From positions 1-13,553 of the forward strand of contig CAYZXK010000145.1 in the NCBI GenBank assembly GCA_964482395.1: a stretch of 13,553 nucleotides of DNA, in the 5' to 3' direction. Both the position numbers and the translations under genes were made by a program. The notes beneath the pieces are model-generated. The model was not told the origin of the DNA. It saw only the letters and a list, made by a program, of their open reading frames with translations, and searched no databases. How positions within the stretch are numbered: position 1 is the first letter of the stretch; every line of letters begins with the position of its first letter. The DNA is from CAYZXK01 sp964482395. GTDB lineage: Bacteria; Planctomycetota; Phycisphaerae; UBA1845; Fen-1342. Below are positions 7,001 through 11,895 of this stretch, in pieces.

Positions 7001-7790
7001 CCCGGTCGCTGGGGGCGCTGACCTGGACCATGCCGCCGTGGGAGATGATCCGGACCGCCGCCGCGTAGCGGGACTGCTGGACGAATTGCTGCCAGCGCAA
7101 GTAATCCGGGTAGCTATTGTGGTCGTTGGGGTCCAGATTCGCTATGTTGATGTCCTGTGCCCGCACCGCGCGGCCGGCCATCGCGTTGGCCAGCTCGGTC
7201 AGGACCGCCACGCCGGCAAAGGAGGAATCCGGGATTCCGTCGCCGTCGGCGTCCGTGAAGGGCTCGCGGGCGTTGGCCGCGGTGTCCAGCGTTAGCGACC
7301 CCAGGTCGGGGTTGCTGACCGGATACACCTCCATTGTCCCGTCCGCGTCAGCATCGAGCATGAGCCCAGTCAGCGGCAGCGTGCCGACCGCGTTGCCCGA
7401 TATGCCTGTCACTGCCGGGAAACGGTAGTCCTCTGGCCAGGTGTTGGAGGTGGCGGGATCCCGGACCGGCTCGGCCGATGCCAGCCAGGGGGAGCCCCAA
7501 GGTCCGTCGTTGGGATCGGTTCCGCCGTAACCGGGGATGTCGCTGTAGTTGGCTCCGGTGACCATTTCGGCACTGCCGCCGGGGCTGCGAAGTGCGTCGG
7601 CGACCACGTCCTCGATGCTGTCGATGATCTGCGAGACGCGCTCGGCCCGGTTGACCAGTTGCAGGCTCTGGCGGTCGTGCCGGGCCAGGATGATGTAGGC
7701 CGAGACGATCATGAAGAGCATCGCCAGCAGGCTGACAATCATCAGCAGCACGGTGCCGCGTCGGGTTGTGCGCTTGCGTCCGCGGTTCAT
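4062..7790 (-). CDS. Giant GspK-like minor pseudopilin
   Basis: A 1242-residue envelope protein. The start at 7790 (MNRGRKRT) is chosen because AAGGTG sits just upstream and the basic end leads directly into RGTVLLMIVSLLAMLFMIV, a prepilin-like segment (residues 12-37) with a Gly-Thr pair as possible peptidase site. An in-frame ATG at 7805 is possible; the extension to 8006 is low-complexity and unlikely. Near the C-terminus, GRININTAPWYVLAGLP (958-974) matches the N-x-NTAP signature of GspK/PulK, the tip pseudopilin of type II secretion, and FLTVGELANVMGF (1104-1116) matches the later GspK helix. Ordinary GspK is about 300-400 residues, so most of the middle is extra. It holds seven exact DPND motifs, a nine-residue tandem repeat, several DxDxDG calcium-type loops and one CxxCxGxG motif. 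No other pilus or secretion gene is in the window. GspK relationship is inferred from motifs; an extracytoplasmic scaffold role is likely. Confidence 0.78.
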   Translation of the reverse strand: MNRGRKRTTRRGTVLLMIVSLLAMLFMIVSAYIILARHDRQSLQLVNRAERVSQIIDSIEDVVADALRSPGGSAEMVTGANYSDIPGYGGTDPNDGPWGSPWLASAEPVRDPATSNTWPEDYRFPAVTGISGNAVGTLPLTGLMLDADADGTMEVYPVSNPDLGSLTLDTAANAREPFTDADGDGIPDSSFAGVAVLTELANAMAGRAVRAQDINIANLDPNDHNSYPDYLRWQQFVQQSRYAAAVRIISHGGMVQVSAPSDRAMWNSQFLGQMFNWVRHPWDSGSPTLDELYAMWTSSGAVEPILRRRGGLLAGQRSGGELSGSQAGLPEALRVLQTRFPYTFNPQYDRKLKADNWQRFNLASLNEWNVWRQAASLDAEAYNDWWNYADPGLSDDPRMGYVRRQLLTTVNNSDELARIMDPNSTGGLGLRPGQLKFYLGRITDMTLDPNDGYPRGAFLATGHFNDRYPEGRPRGFVIIRELADYFYEMLSGHRGWAGTPDATEAVTLRQQAFMLAVNTVAFAAPRDGAGQIDTVHHCDGHDYGPSVNRMLYIGYKPQPFITQAVLYYAAPKDPNDPNTPSDPNDPNGPSDQGFALAVELYNPNDPADPALDLTPYAITVDDPNEVPSPPAATGGVERFGITALQGRQFAVLDVHASHPNDPNGPKNGFFSGLADEHVPIFIEFKPKLVVRLWCWTDPGAGYWPPGFDGWYVVDEMEIDTGKDSEGSSDWYVNTWRDMRHEPYLGPPGSESMRWRMTVAFPCTRCDGLGVSPCNAEVVDGRDPSDVLGQLREPEPLSGPSDNEPNAVDRVGPCTPFYTMNADPNDPDWPGLHGVWRPPSFPTVGFMLFIPRFCHYAEVRTDGTVDRWRPMSAVLHKQWQAREYGTTDPLPADFGHMPIFDNNQEEDSDGPLHLTGRIPWGLLVYDYFTTLNPDDADGDGVPWQSEPGDSALDPYRVPGRININTAPWYVLAGLPVIGPVDHPTQGDLPLAPTASHAFWDNESGVLAGTGFNGTARFASHWTTTEWLIDQPDPQDPWYRLGPYLAQAAAAYRDRVQYVREMTEVTFAHADWRNYGGSVGYAYRPGHYGSIRGQGDPNDPNAGRGFLTVGELANVMGFDGSNRAELQAAPSGTVLGGYGTASGGDFLKAVSRLALLDTHFLTTRSNTFTIYLTLVDRINPQASVRSQLTVDRSNLLPRLVWTDLNGNGIQDPEPDDRYTVVENNGLPEIIGQREVSYFNARYDE
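6031..6074 (-). repeat. 27-base tandem repeat encoding DPNDPN-type units
   Basis: The 17-base string TTCGGATCGTTTGGATC occurs at 6031-6047 and 6058-6074, 27 bases apart, in the giant pseudopilin gene. It encodes adjacent nine-residue units DPNDPNTPS and DPNDPNGPS. A looser version occurs at about 5800-5820 (HPNDPNGP). Confidence 0.8.
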
Positions 7791-7986
7791 TCCGCACCTT
7801 GACATCGGCCGACCGCTTGGCGTCCGGGAGCGGCAGGCCAACGGTGCCCGGTCGGTTAGTGGCCTCCGGGGGTGGTCGCAGCCCGGCCCTGGAGGCTGTC
7901 CAGCAGCCCCGTCCCGGCGCTTTTGGGCGTCTAGCCGGTTGCTTGGCACGGGCCGCGAGGCGGCCCCTGCTCCTCTTCTCTGTCGG

Positions 7987-8005
7987 ATTATGACCTTGCG
8001 GGTCA
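7987..8005 (-). promoter_or_regulatory. Possible promoter and operator for the pseudopilin gene
   Basis: CATAAT on the minus strand (7992-7987) matches five of six bases of the -10 consensus. It overlaps the inverted repeat TGACC-N5-GGTCA (7991-8005), as an operator might. No good -35 is visible. If used, the leader would be about 190 bases. Confidence 0.25.
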
Positions 8006-8163
8006 ACCTTACCAGGTTTCCCGCCGCCGGCGGCAGGTCTGGAAAAAACCCGGCCGGCCGCCAGCGGCCTCGCTCGCGTCATACCCGGTCGCATCCGCCC
8101 GGGAGCCAAGGCCCTTTTTTTCGACGGCCCCTTGAGGTTCCCGCCGTCGTCGGCAACCAGATG

Positions 8164-8192
8164 TTGTAATGCTTGCCGGGCTGGCGTAGCAT
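8164..8192 (+). promoter_or_regulatory. Possible promoter for the FHA operon
   Basis: TTGTAA (8164-8169) and TAGCAT (8187-8192) are 17 bases apart, each matching four of six consensus bases. This places transcription start around 8200, about 36 bases before the FHA start codon. It is the only reasonable pair I found upstream of the four-gene run. Confidence 0.3.
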
Positions 8193-8221
8193 ACTTGGGC
8201 CCGTGCAGGCCGGTGCCCGCC

Positions 8222-8229
8222 GAGGAAGG
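8222..8229 (+). promoter_or_regulatory. Ribosome binding site of the FHA gene
   Basis: GAGGAAGG lies six bases before the ATG at 8236. It is a strong site and settles the start against the in-frame ATG at 8173. Confidence 0.75.
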
Positions 8230-8235
8230 CAACCC

Positions 8236-8685
8236 ATGAAGGTCGTCCTGGTCATGTTCAAGGATACCCAACGCCGGGAGTTCCCGCTGAACGGCGAAAA
8301 GACCATTCTCGGCCGCCGCGACGACTGCGACCTGCGGATCCCTGCCAAGGACGTGTCCAGGCAACATTGCGAACTGCTGGTCGCTGACGATAAGCTGGTG
8401 GCCAAAGACCTGGGCAGCTCCAACGGCACCTTCGTCAACGGCAAACGGATCGCCCAGACCGAGCTGAAGCCCGGCGACCGATTGCGGATCGGCCCGGTGA
8501 CGTTCGTGGTGCAGATCGACGGACAGCCGGCCGAGATCAGCCCGGCCGACACGACCCCGACCAGTAAAGCCGCCCCGACTCCCGCAGGGGCCGACGAGGA
8601 GACCTTCGATCTGAGCGACATCGAGCTGGAGCTGGAAGACTCGATGTTAGAAGACGAGGAAGAGGAAGAAGAGAAACTACCCTGA
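8236..8685 (+). CDS. Small FHA-domain protein with acidic tail
   Basis: A 149-residue cytoplasmic protein made of one forkhead-associated domain, which binds phosphothreonine on partner proteins. The phosphopeptide-contact residues are all present: Gly26-Arg27 in ILGRRDD, Ser41 and His44 in SRQHC, and the SSNGTFVNG block at 61-69 with Asn63 and Asn68. After residue about 95 comes a Pro/Ala/Thr linker (TTPTSKAAPTPAGA) and a strongly acidic end with DEETFDLSDIELELEDS and a run of glutamates. The tail has Thr and Ser next to acidic residues, so it might itself be phosphorylated or bind a basic partner. The start is fixed by GAGGAAGG. It leads a co-directional run with a gap of 36 bases to the next gene. 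No Ser/Thr kinase is in the window. Confidence 0.93.
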   Translation: MKVVLVMFKDTQRREFPLNGEKTILGRRDDCDLRIPAKDVSRQHCELLVADDKLVAKDLGSSNGTFVNGKRIAQTELKPGDRLRIGPVTFVVQIDGQPAEISPADTTPTSKAAPTPAGADEETFDLSDIELELEDSMLEDEEEEEEKLP

Positions 8686-8721
8686 GCCCCGCCCCAGCCT
8701 GGCCGCATCCCGACTCAGGCC

Positions 8722-9423
8722 ATGACGCATCCTGTGGCAAGCTCGACGGCCGTCAGAGTGGGCCGGCGTTCTCGACGTTGGTGGCTGATCATCGGCGGGT
8801 GCGTTTTGGCGGTCGTCATGGTGGCCGCCTTCGGTCTGGGACTGGCCCTGACCCACCGGCCCGGCTGGTATCGGCCCCAGGGGATCGACCGGGCCAGGCT
8901 GCATGCCGACAAACTTGCGATGGCTGACCTCCAGGAACAGATCAGTGCCGCACTGAACCAGGGACGGCCCGTCCGGTTCCGCCTGGAAGAGGACCAGTTG
9001 AATCGCTGGATTGCCGCCCGGGCGGAGATGTGGCCGGAGGCGGCGATCGACCTGGGCGGCCTGGAACGCCCCCAAGCCGTGCTGTCGGAGAAGGGCATCC
9101 GACTGGGGGCCACCGTTAAACGGGCATCGCTGGAAGCGGTGATCACACTGAATTGCCGTCTGGAACTCGGAGAGGAATACCTCACCGTGAGATATGACAC
9201 GCCCCGGGCCGGCGCGATTCCGCTGCCGCGATCGTGGCTCATGGACCTGCTGGTGGAGCTGCCCGGCGTGGAGCCGGCGGCGCTGCGCAGCTTGCGGCCC
9301 GGAACCATCCGGGTGCGGAACGAGCTGGTCTGGCCGAACGGAAAACGCCGTTGCCGGCTGCGCGAGCTTACGCCGCTGCCCGGGGCGATCGAGGTGGTCC
9401 TCGAGCCGGTGGCCGGCCGTTAG
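8722..9423 (+). CDS. Single-pass membrane protein of unknown family
   Basis: A 233-residue protein with a basic N-terminus (VRVGRRSRRWW), one membrane segment at about 20-43 and a soluble domain of 190 residues, expected outside the cytoplasmic membrane by the positive-inside rule. After the membrane come HRPGWYRPQGID and then the stretch VRFRLEEDQLNRWIAAR (84-100). A short 'Leu-Asn-Arg-Trp' helix after a beta strand recalls the layout of membrane-anchored YpmS-like (DUF2140) proteins, but this is architecture only. Later strands (residues 126-160) and RSWLMDLLVELPG (170-182) suggest a beta-rich fold with an amphipathic helix. The start codon has only a weak AGG upstream. It sits between the FHA gene and the regulator, so a sensor or envelope role in that operon is possible. 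Function unknown. Confidence 0.75.
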   Translation: MTHPVASSTAVRVGRRSRRWWLIIGGCVLAVVMVAAFGLGLALTHRPGWYRPQGIDRARLHADKLAMADLQEQISAALNQGRPVRFRLEEDQLNRWIAARAEMWPEAAIDLGGLERPQAVLSEKGIRLGATVKRASLEAVITLNCRLELGEEYLTVRYDTPRAGAIPLPRSWLMDLLVELPGVEPAALRSLRPGTIRVRNELVWPNGKRRCRLRELTPLPGAIEVVLEPVAGR

Positions 9424-9476
9424 GGTTGACGATCGTCTCGCTACCTGGGTGCCGGGCCGGACGGAAGTCATCATGG

Positions 9477-9491
9477 AGCTTCGGCGAAGCT
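9477..9491. promoter_or_regulatory. Dyad just upstream of the HTH regulator, possible operator
   Basis: AGCTTCG-G-CGAAGCT is a perfect inverted repeat with seven-base arms and one central base, ending 13 bases before the regulator's ATG at 9505. Autoregulatory repressors of the XRE/LexA kind often bind such sites. The regulator lacks an obvious Shine-Dalgarno site, so the dyad might also act as an RNA hairpin. Confidence 0.4.
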
Positions 9492-9504
9492 TGCCACTGT
9501 AAGC

Positions 9505-10440
9505 ATGAGCGAAGCCCGACAAGCCCTGGCCCAACGTATTCGCGAGCTGCGTCGGCGACACTTCGGCCCGCGCGGGAAGGAGGCTTTCGCCCAAAAACTG
9601 AATGTGCCGCTCGATGAATACGTTCGCTACGAACGCGGAGTCGTGCCGCCAGGCGAACTGATGGTCCGAATGTGCGAGCTGACCGGGGAGGACCTCCAAT
9701 GGCTCCTGACCGGAGTGCCGGCCCGCGGCACGGTCGTGATCTCCGGCACGCGCCGCCGACACCAGGACCTGCTGACCCGCCTGGCACAATTGCTGGACAG
9801 CCGGCCGGAGCTGGCCGCTCCGGTGGAAGCCTTCATGGACCTGCTGGCGGCCGGCCGGGGCGTGCGGGCCGAAAAGCCCTCAGCCCTTCCCGGCCCTTCA
9901 GCCGAGGACCTGATACCCATCTTCGAGCCCGATGAGCTGCCCAGCCCGCTGCCGGATTGCAAGCGCAGCGGGGGCCATCGGCTGGCCCTGGCCGGCCTGG
10001 AGCCGGAGGGGCAGCCCGTGCAGCGGCAGCACGCAGAACTGACCGAGCCGGCCATGAGCTACCCGCCCGATACGGCCCGCCGGGTGGAGGTGCTGACCTT
10101 CGTTCAACCCGGGGGGCGGGTGCGACGGTGCCTGCGCAGCCGCGAACTGGCCCGCTGGTTCCCCAACGCCTTCGGCGTCCGGCTGGCCGATGATTCGATG
10201 CGGCCGATGTTTGCCGCCGGCGAGATCCTGCTGGTCGCCGCCGATGCCGAGCCGAGAGTCGGCTGGCCGGCTCTGTGTCGCCTGGTCGACGAGCCGCGAC
10301 CCCGGTGCCGCATCTGGCTGGGTGAAGAGGGCGGGCTGGTGCGCCTGGGCCGGCTGGCGGACGGCCAGGCCGAGGAGATCCCGCCGGACCGGGTGATCTG
10401 GTCGCTGAACGTGCTGTTCCGGATGGCGCTGGCCGCCTGA
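9505..10440 (+). CDS. XRE-type HTH regulator with S24/LexA-like C-terminal domain, lysine lost
   Basis: A 311-residue DNA-binding protein. Residues 8-70 form a Cro/CI-type helix-turn-helix (FAQKLNVPLDEYVRYERG as the core) ending in DLQWLLTG, as in phage-repressor-like proteins. Residues 85-190 are a Pro- and Glu-rich linker. Residues about 195-311 resemble the S24 domain of LexA, CI and UmuD: LADDSMRPMFAAGEILLV (227-244) holds the serine loop with Ser231 and the usual 'M.P.F..G..LLV' pattern. The family's catalytic lysine should follow about 30-40 residues later, but the last lysine in the protein is at 153 and the expected place reads CRLVDEPRPRCRIW. Self-cleavage is therefore unlikely; the domain may only dimerise or bind a ligand. 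It lies 81 bases after the membrane protein and 76 before aroA. Confidence 0.82.
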   Translation: MSEARQALAQRIRELRRRHFGPRGKEAFAQKLNVPLDEYVRYERGVVPPGELMVRMCELTGEDLQWLLTGVPARGTVVISGTRRRHQDLLTRLAQLLDSRPELAAPVEAFMDLLAAGRGVRAEKPSALPGPSAEDLIPIFEPDELPSPLPDCKRSGGHRLALAGLEPEGQPVQRQHAELTEPAMSYPPDTARRVEVLTFVQPGGRVRRCLRSRELARWFPNAFGVRLADDSMRPMFAAGEILLVAADAEPRVGWPALCRLVDEPRPRCRIWLGEEGGLVRLGRLADGQAEEIPPDRVIWSLNVLFRMALAA

Positions 10441-10505
10441 CGTTCCGGAGATGTTCGGCGTGGCAGCGCTGCTGCGGTGCCGCCACGCGGGCCCGACGAG
10501 TTGGC

Positions 10506-10509
10506 GGAG
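10506..10509 (+). promoter_or_regulatory. Ribosome binding site of aroA
   Basis: GGAG is seven bases before the ATG at 10517 and decides that start over the in-frame ATG at 10451, which would add 22 residues unlike any EPSP synthase. Confidence 0.65.
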
Positions 10510-10516
10510 CCTGGCT

Positions 10517-11827
10517 ATGGTGGTCGAACGGACCGGAGACTGTGTTCGCATCCATCCGGCCGGGCCGATCGTGACCACGGTCAGCCCGCCGGGTTCCAAG
10601 AGCCTCACCAACCGCTACCTGACCTGCGCGGCCCTGGCCGATGGGCGAAGCGTGCTTACCGGCGCCTCGTTGTGCGACGACAGCCGGGTGATGCTGGAGG
10701 GGCTGACCCGACTGGGTGTTCGGACCGAACTAACCCACTCCGGGACCGAGATCGTCGTCTTTGACGGTCGCGGCAACCTCTGCGCCGATGACGTTGACAT
10801 CGACGCGGGCGACGCAGGCACCGCCATGCGGTTCCTGACCGCATTGAGCTGTCTGGGTTTCGGCCGGCGACGGCTGGATGGTTCGGCCCGGATGCGTCAG
10901 CGGCCGATCGGGGGCCTGGTGGACGCCCTGGTGGGGCTGGGCGCCCAGATCGGGTATGAGGGCCAACCTGGCTACCCGCCATTGACCGTGCTGGCCAGTG
11001 GGTTGCGGGGCGGCGAGATTCAGCTCCCCGCGCCGCCTTCCAGTCAGTTCCTCAGCGCGCTGCTGATGGTCGCGCCCTACGCCATGCAGGATGTGCTTAT
11101 TCGACTGGAAGGTCCGCTGGTCAGTCGCCCTTATGTGGACCTGACCATGGATGTGATGCGGACCATGGGGGTCGAGGTCCTGGAAGCCGACGGCGGGCGA
11201 CTGGTGGTTCCGGCCTTTCAGCGTTACCGGGCGGGCCAGTACGCGATCGAGCCGGACGCCAGCGCGGCGTGCTACTTCTGGGCGGCGGCGGCGGTCACCG
11301 GCGGCCGGGTCCGCGTGGAGGGCCTGACCCGTCGCAGCCGCCAGGGCGACGTGCGCTTCGTCGACCTGCTGGCCCGCATGGGTTGCCGCACGGACGAGAG
11401 TGAGTCATCACTCGAAGTGGCCGGGCCGGTCGACGGACGCCTGACCGGCATATCGGTCGAACTGAACGAAATGCCCGACACCGTGCAGACCCTGGCGGCC
11501 GTCGCCCTCTTTGCCGAGAGCCCTACCCGGATCCGAAATGTCGCCAACCTGCGGCTCAAAGAAACCGACCGGATCGCCGCCTTGGCGGCCGAACTGACTC
11601 GCCTGGGCGCGAAGGTCCAGATCACGGCCGACGGCCTGGATATCACCCCGCCGAAACGGATCTTGCCGGCCGAAATCCGCACTTACGGCGACCATCGCAT
11701 GGCGATGAGCTTCTCCATCGTCGGCCTGGCCACGGAAGGAATCGCGATCCGGGACCCGGATTGCGTGTCCAAGAGCTTCCCGGGCTTCTTCGAGGTTCTC
11801 GACCGGGCCGTCTGCACCGGGTCATGA
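10517..11827 (+). CDS. aroA: 3-phosphoshikimate 1-carboxyvinyltransferase (EPSP synthase)
   Basis: A 436-residue cytoplasmic enzyme of normal length that joins phosphoenolpyruvate to shikimate-3-phosphate in the sixth step of the shikimate pathway to aromatic amino acids. Landmarks along the two-domain fold are PGSKSLTNR (25-33, Lys28), GDAGTAMRFL (98-107), RQRPIGGL (127-134), SSQFLSALL (175-183, phosphate contacts), MPDTVQTLA (319-327, catalytic Asp321), LKETDRI (347-353, catalytic Glu349), GDHRMAM (391-397) and Lys419 in SKSFPGFF. All residues known to be essential are present, so it should be active. The position equal to E. coli Pro101 is Phe106 and that of Asn94 is Asp99; related changes occur in several bacterial groups. 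No other shikimate gene is nearby. It is the last gene of the plus-strand run and probably shares its transcript. Confidence 0.96.
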   Translation: MVVERTGDCVRIHPAGPIVTTVSPPGSKSLTNRYLTCAALADGRSVLTGASLCDDSRVMLEGLTRLGVRTELTHSGTEIVVFDGRGNLCADDVDIDAGDAGTAMRFLTALSCLGFGRRRLDGSARMRQRPIGGLVDALVGLGAQIGYEGQPGYPPLTVLASGLRGGEIQLPAPPSSQFLSALLMVAPYAMQDVLIRLEGPLVSRPYVDLTMDVMRTMGVEVLEADGGRLVVPAFQRYRAGQYAIEPDASAACYFWAAAAVTGGRVRVEGLTRRSRQGDVRFVDLLARMGCRTDESESSLEVAGPVDGRLTGISVELNEMPDTVQTLAAVALFAESPTRIRNVANLRLKETDRIAALAAELTRLGAKVQITADGLDITPPKRILPAEIRTYGDHRMAMSFSIVGLATEGIAIRDPDCVSKSFPGFFEVLDRAVCTGS

Positions 11828-11867
11828 GGTCGAGTTGTGCGGCAATAGGCGGCAGCCCGGTACCACC

Positions 11868-11895
11868 GGCCGGATTTCCGCGTGGCACGCCGGCC
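11868..11895. terminator. Stem-loop between convergent aroA and adaptor genes
   Basis: GGCCGG (11868-11873) pairs with CCGGCC (11890-11895), with a smaller inner pairing GCGT/ACGC. It fills the end of the 68-base gap between the aroA stop and the adaptor stop at 11896 and may end both messages. There is no T-tract. Confidence 0.4.

Larger units (their letters stand above)
7791..8235. other. 445-base divergent spacer with several structured elements, no gene supported
   Basis: This gap separates the giant pseudopilin gene (minus) from the FHA gene (plus). Open frames crossing it are low-complexity GC shadows. It contains a perfect hairpin GGGCCGC-GAG-GCGGCCC (7950-7966) followed by a pyrimidine tract, an inverted repeat TGACC-N5-GGTCA (7991-8005) overlapping a minus-strand CATAAT (7992-7987), a palindrome GCCGCCGGCGGC (8023-8034), an A6 run (8043-8048) beside a GGCCGC-CA-GCGGCC dyad (8056-8069), and a T7 run (8115-8121). 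Both genes could have long leaders here, or a small RNA could be encoded. I tried to fit common riboswitches by eye and none matched. Confidence 0.5.

Noticed and set aside
7791..8006. N-terminal extension of the pseudopilin to 8006
   Set aside because: It would put 72 Arg/Pro-rich residues before a prepilin segment; AAGGTG before 7790 fits the shorter start.
7930..8010. Possible riboswitch (SAM or c-di-GMP type) on the minus strand upstream of the pseudopilin
   Set aside because: Short strings such as GCCAAGCAACC and GGGAAACC recall riboswitch cores, but the full conserved pattern and stem order do not fit.
8043..8121. A6 and T7 runs as intrinsic terminators
   Set aside because: The nearest stems are 7 to 11 bases from the runs and no gene ends on the matching strand, so I describe them only as part of the spacer.
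8677..9789. Minus-strand frame of 370 codons opposite the membrane protein gene
   Set aside because: No start signal or domain; it overlaps two convincing plus-strand genes.
10451..10516. Longer aroA start at 10451
   Set aside because: The extra 22 residues match no EPSP synthase and GGAG precedes the ATG at 10517.
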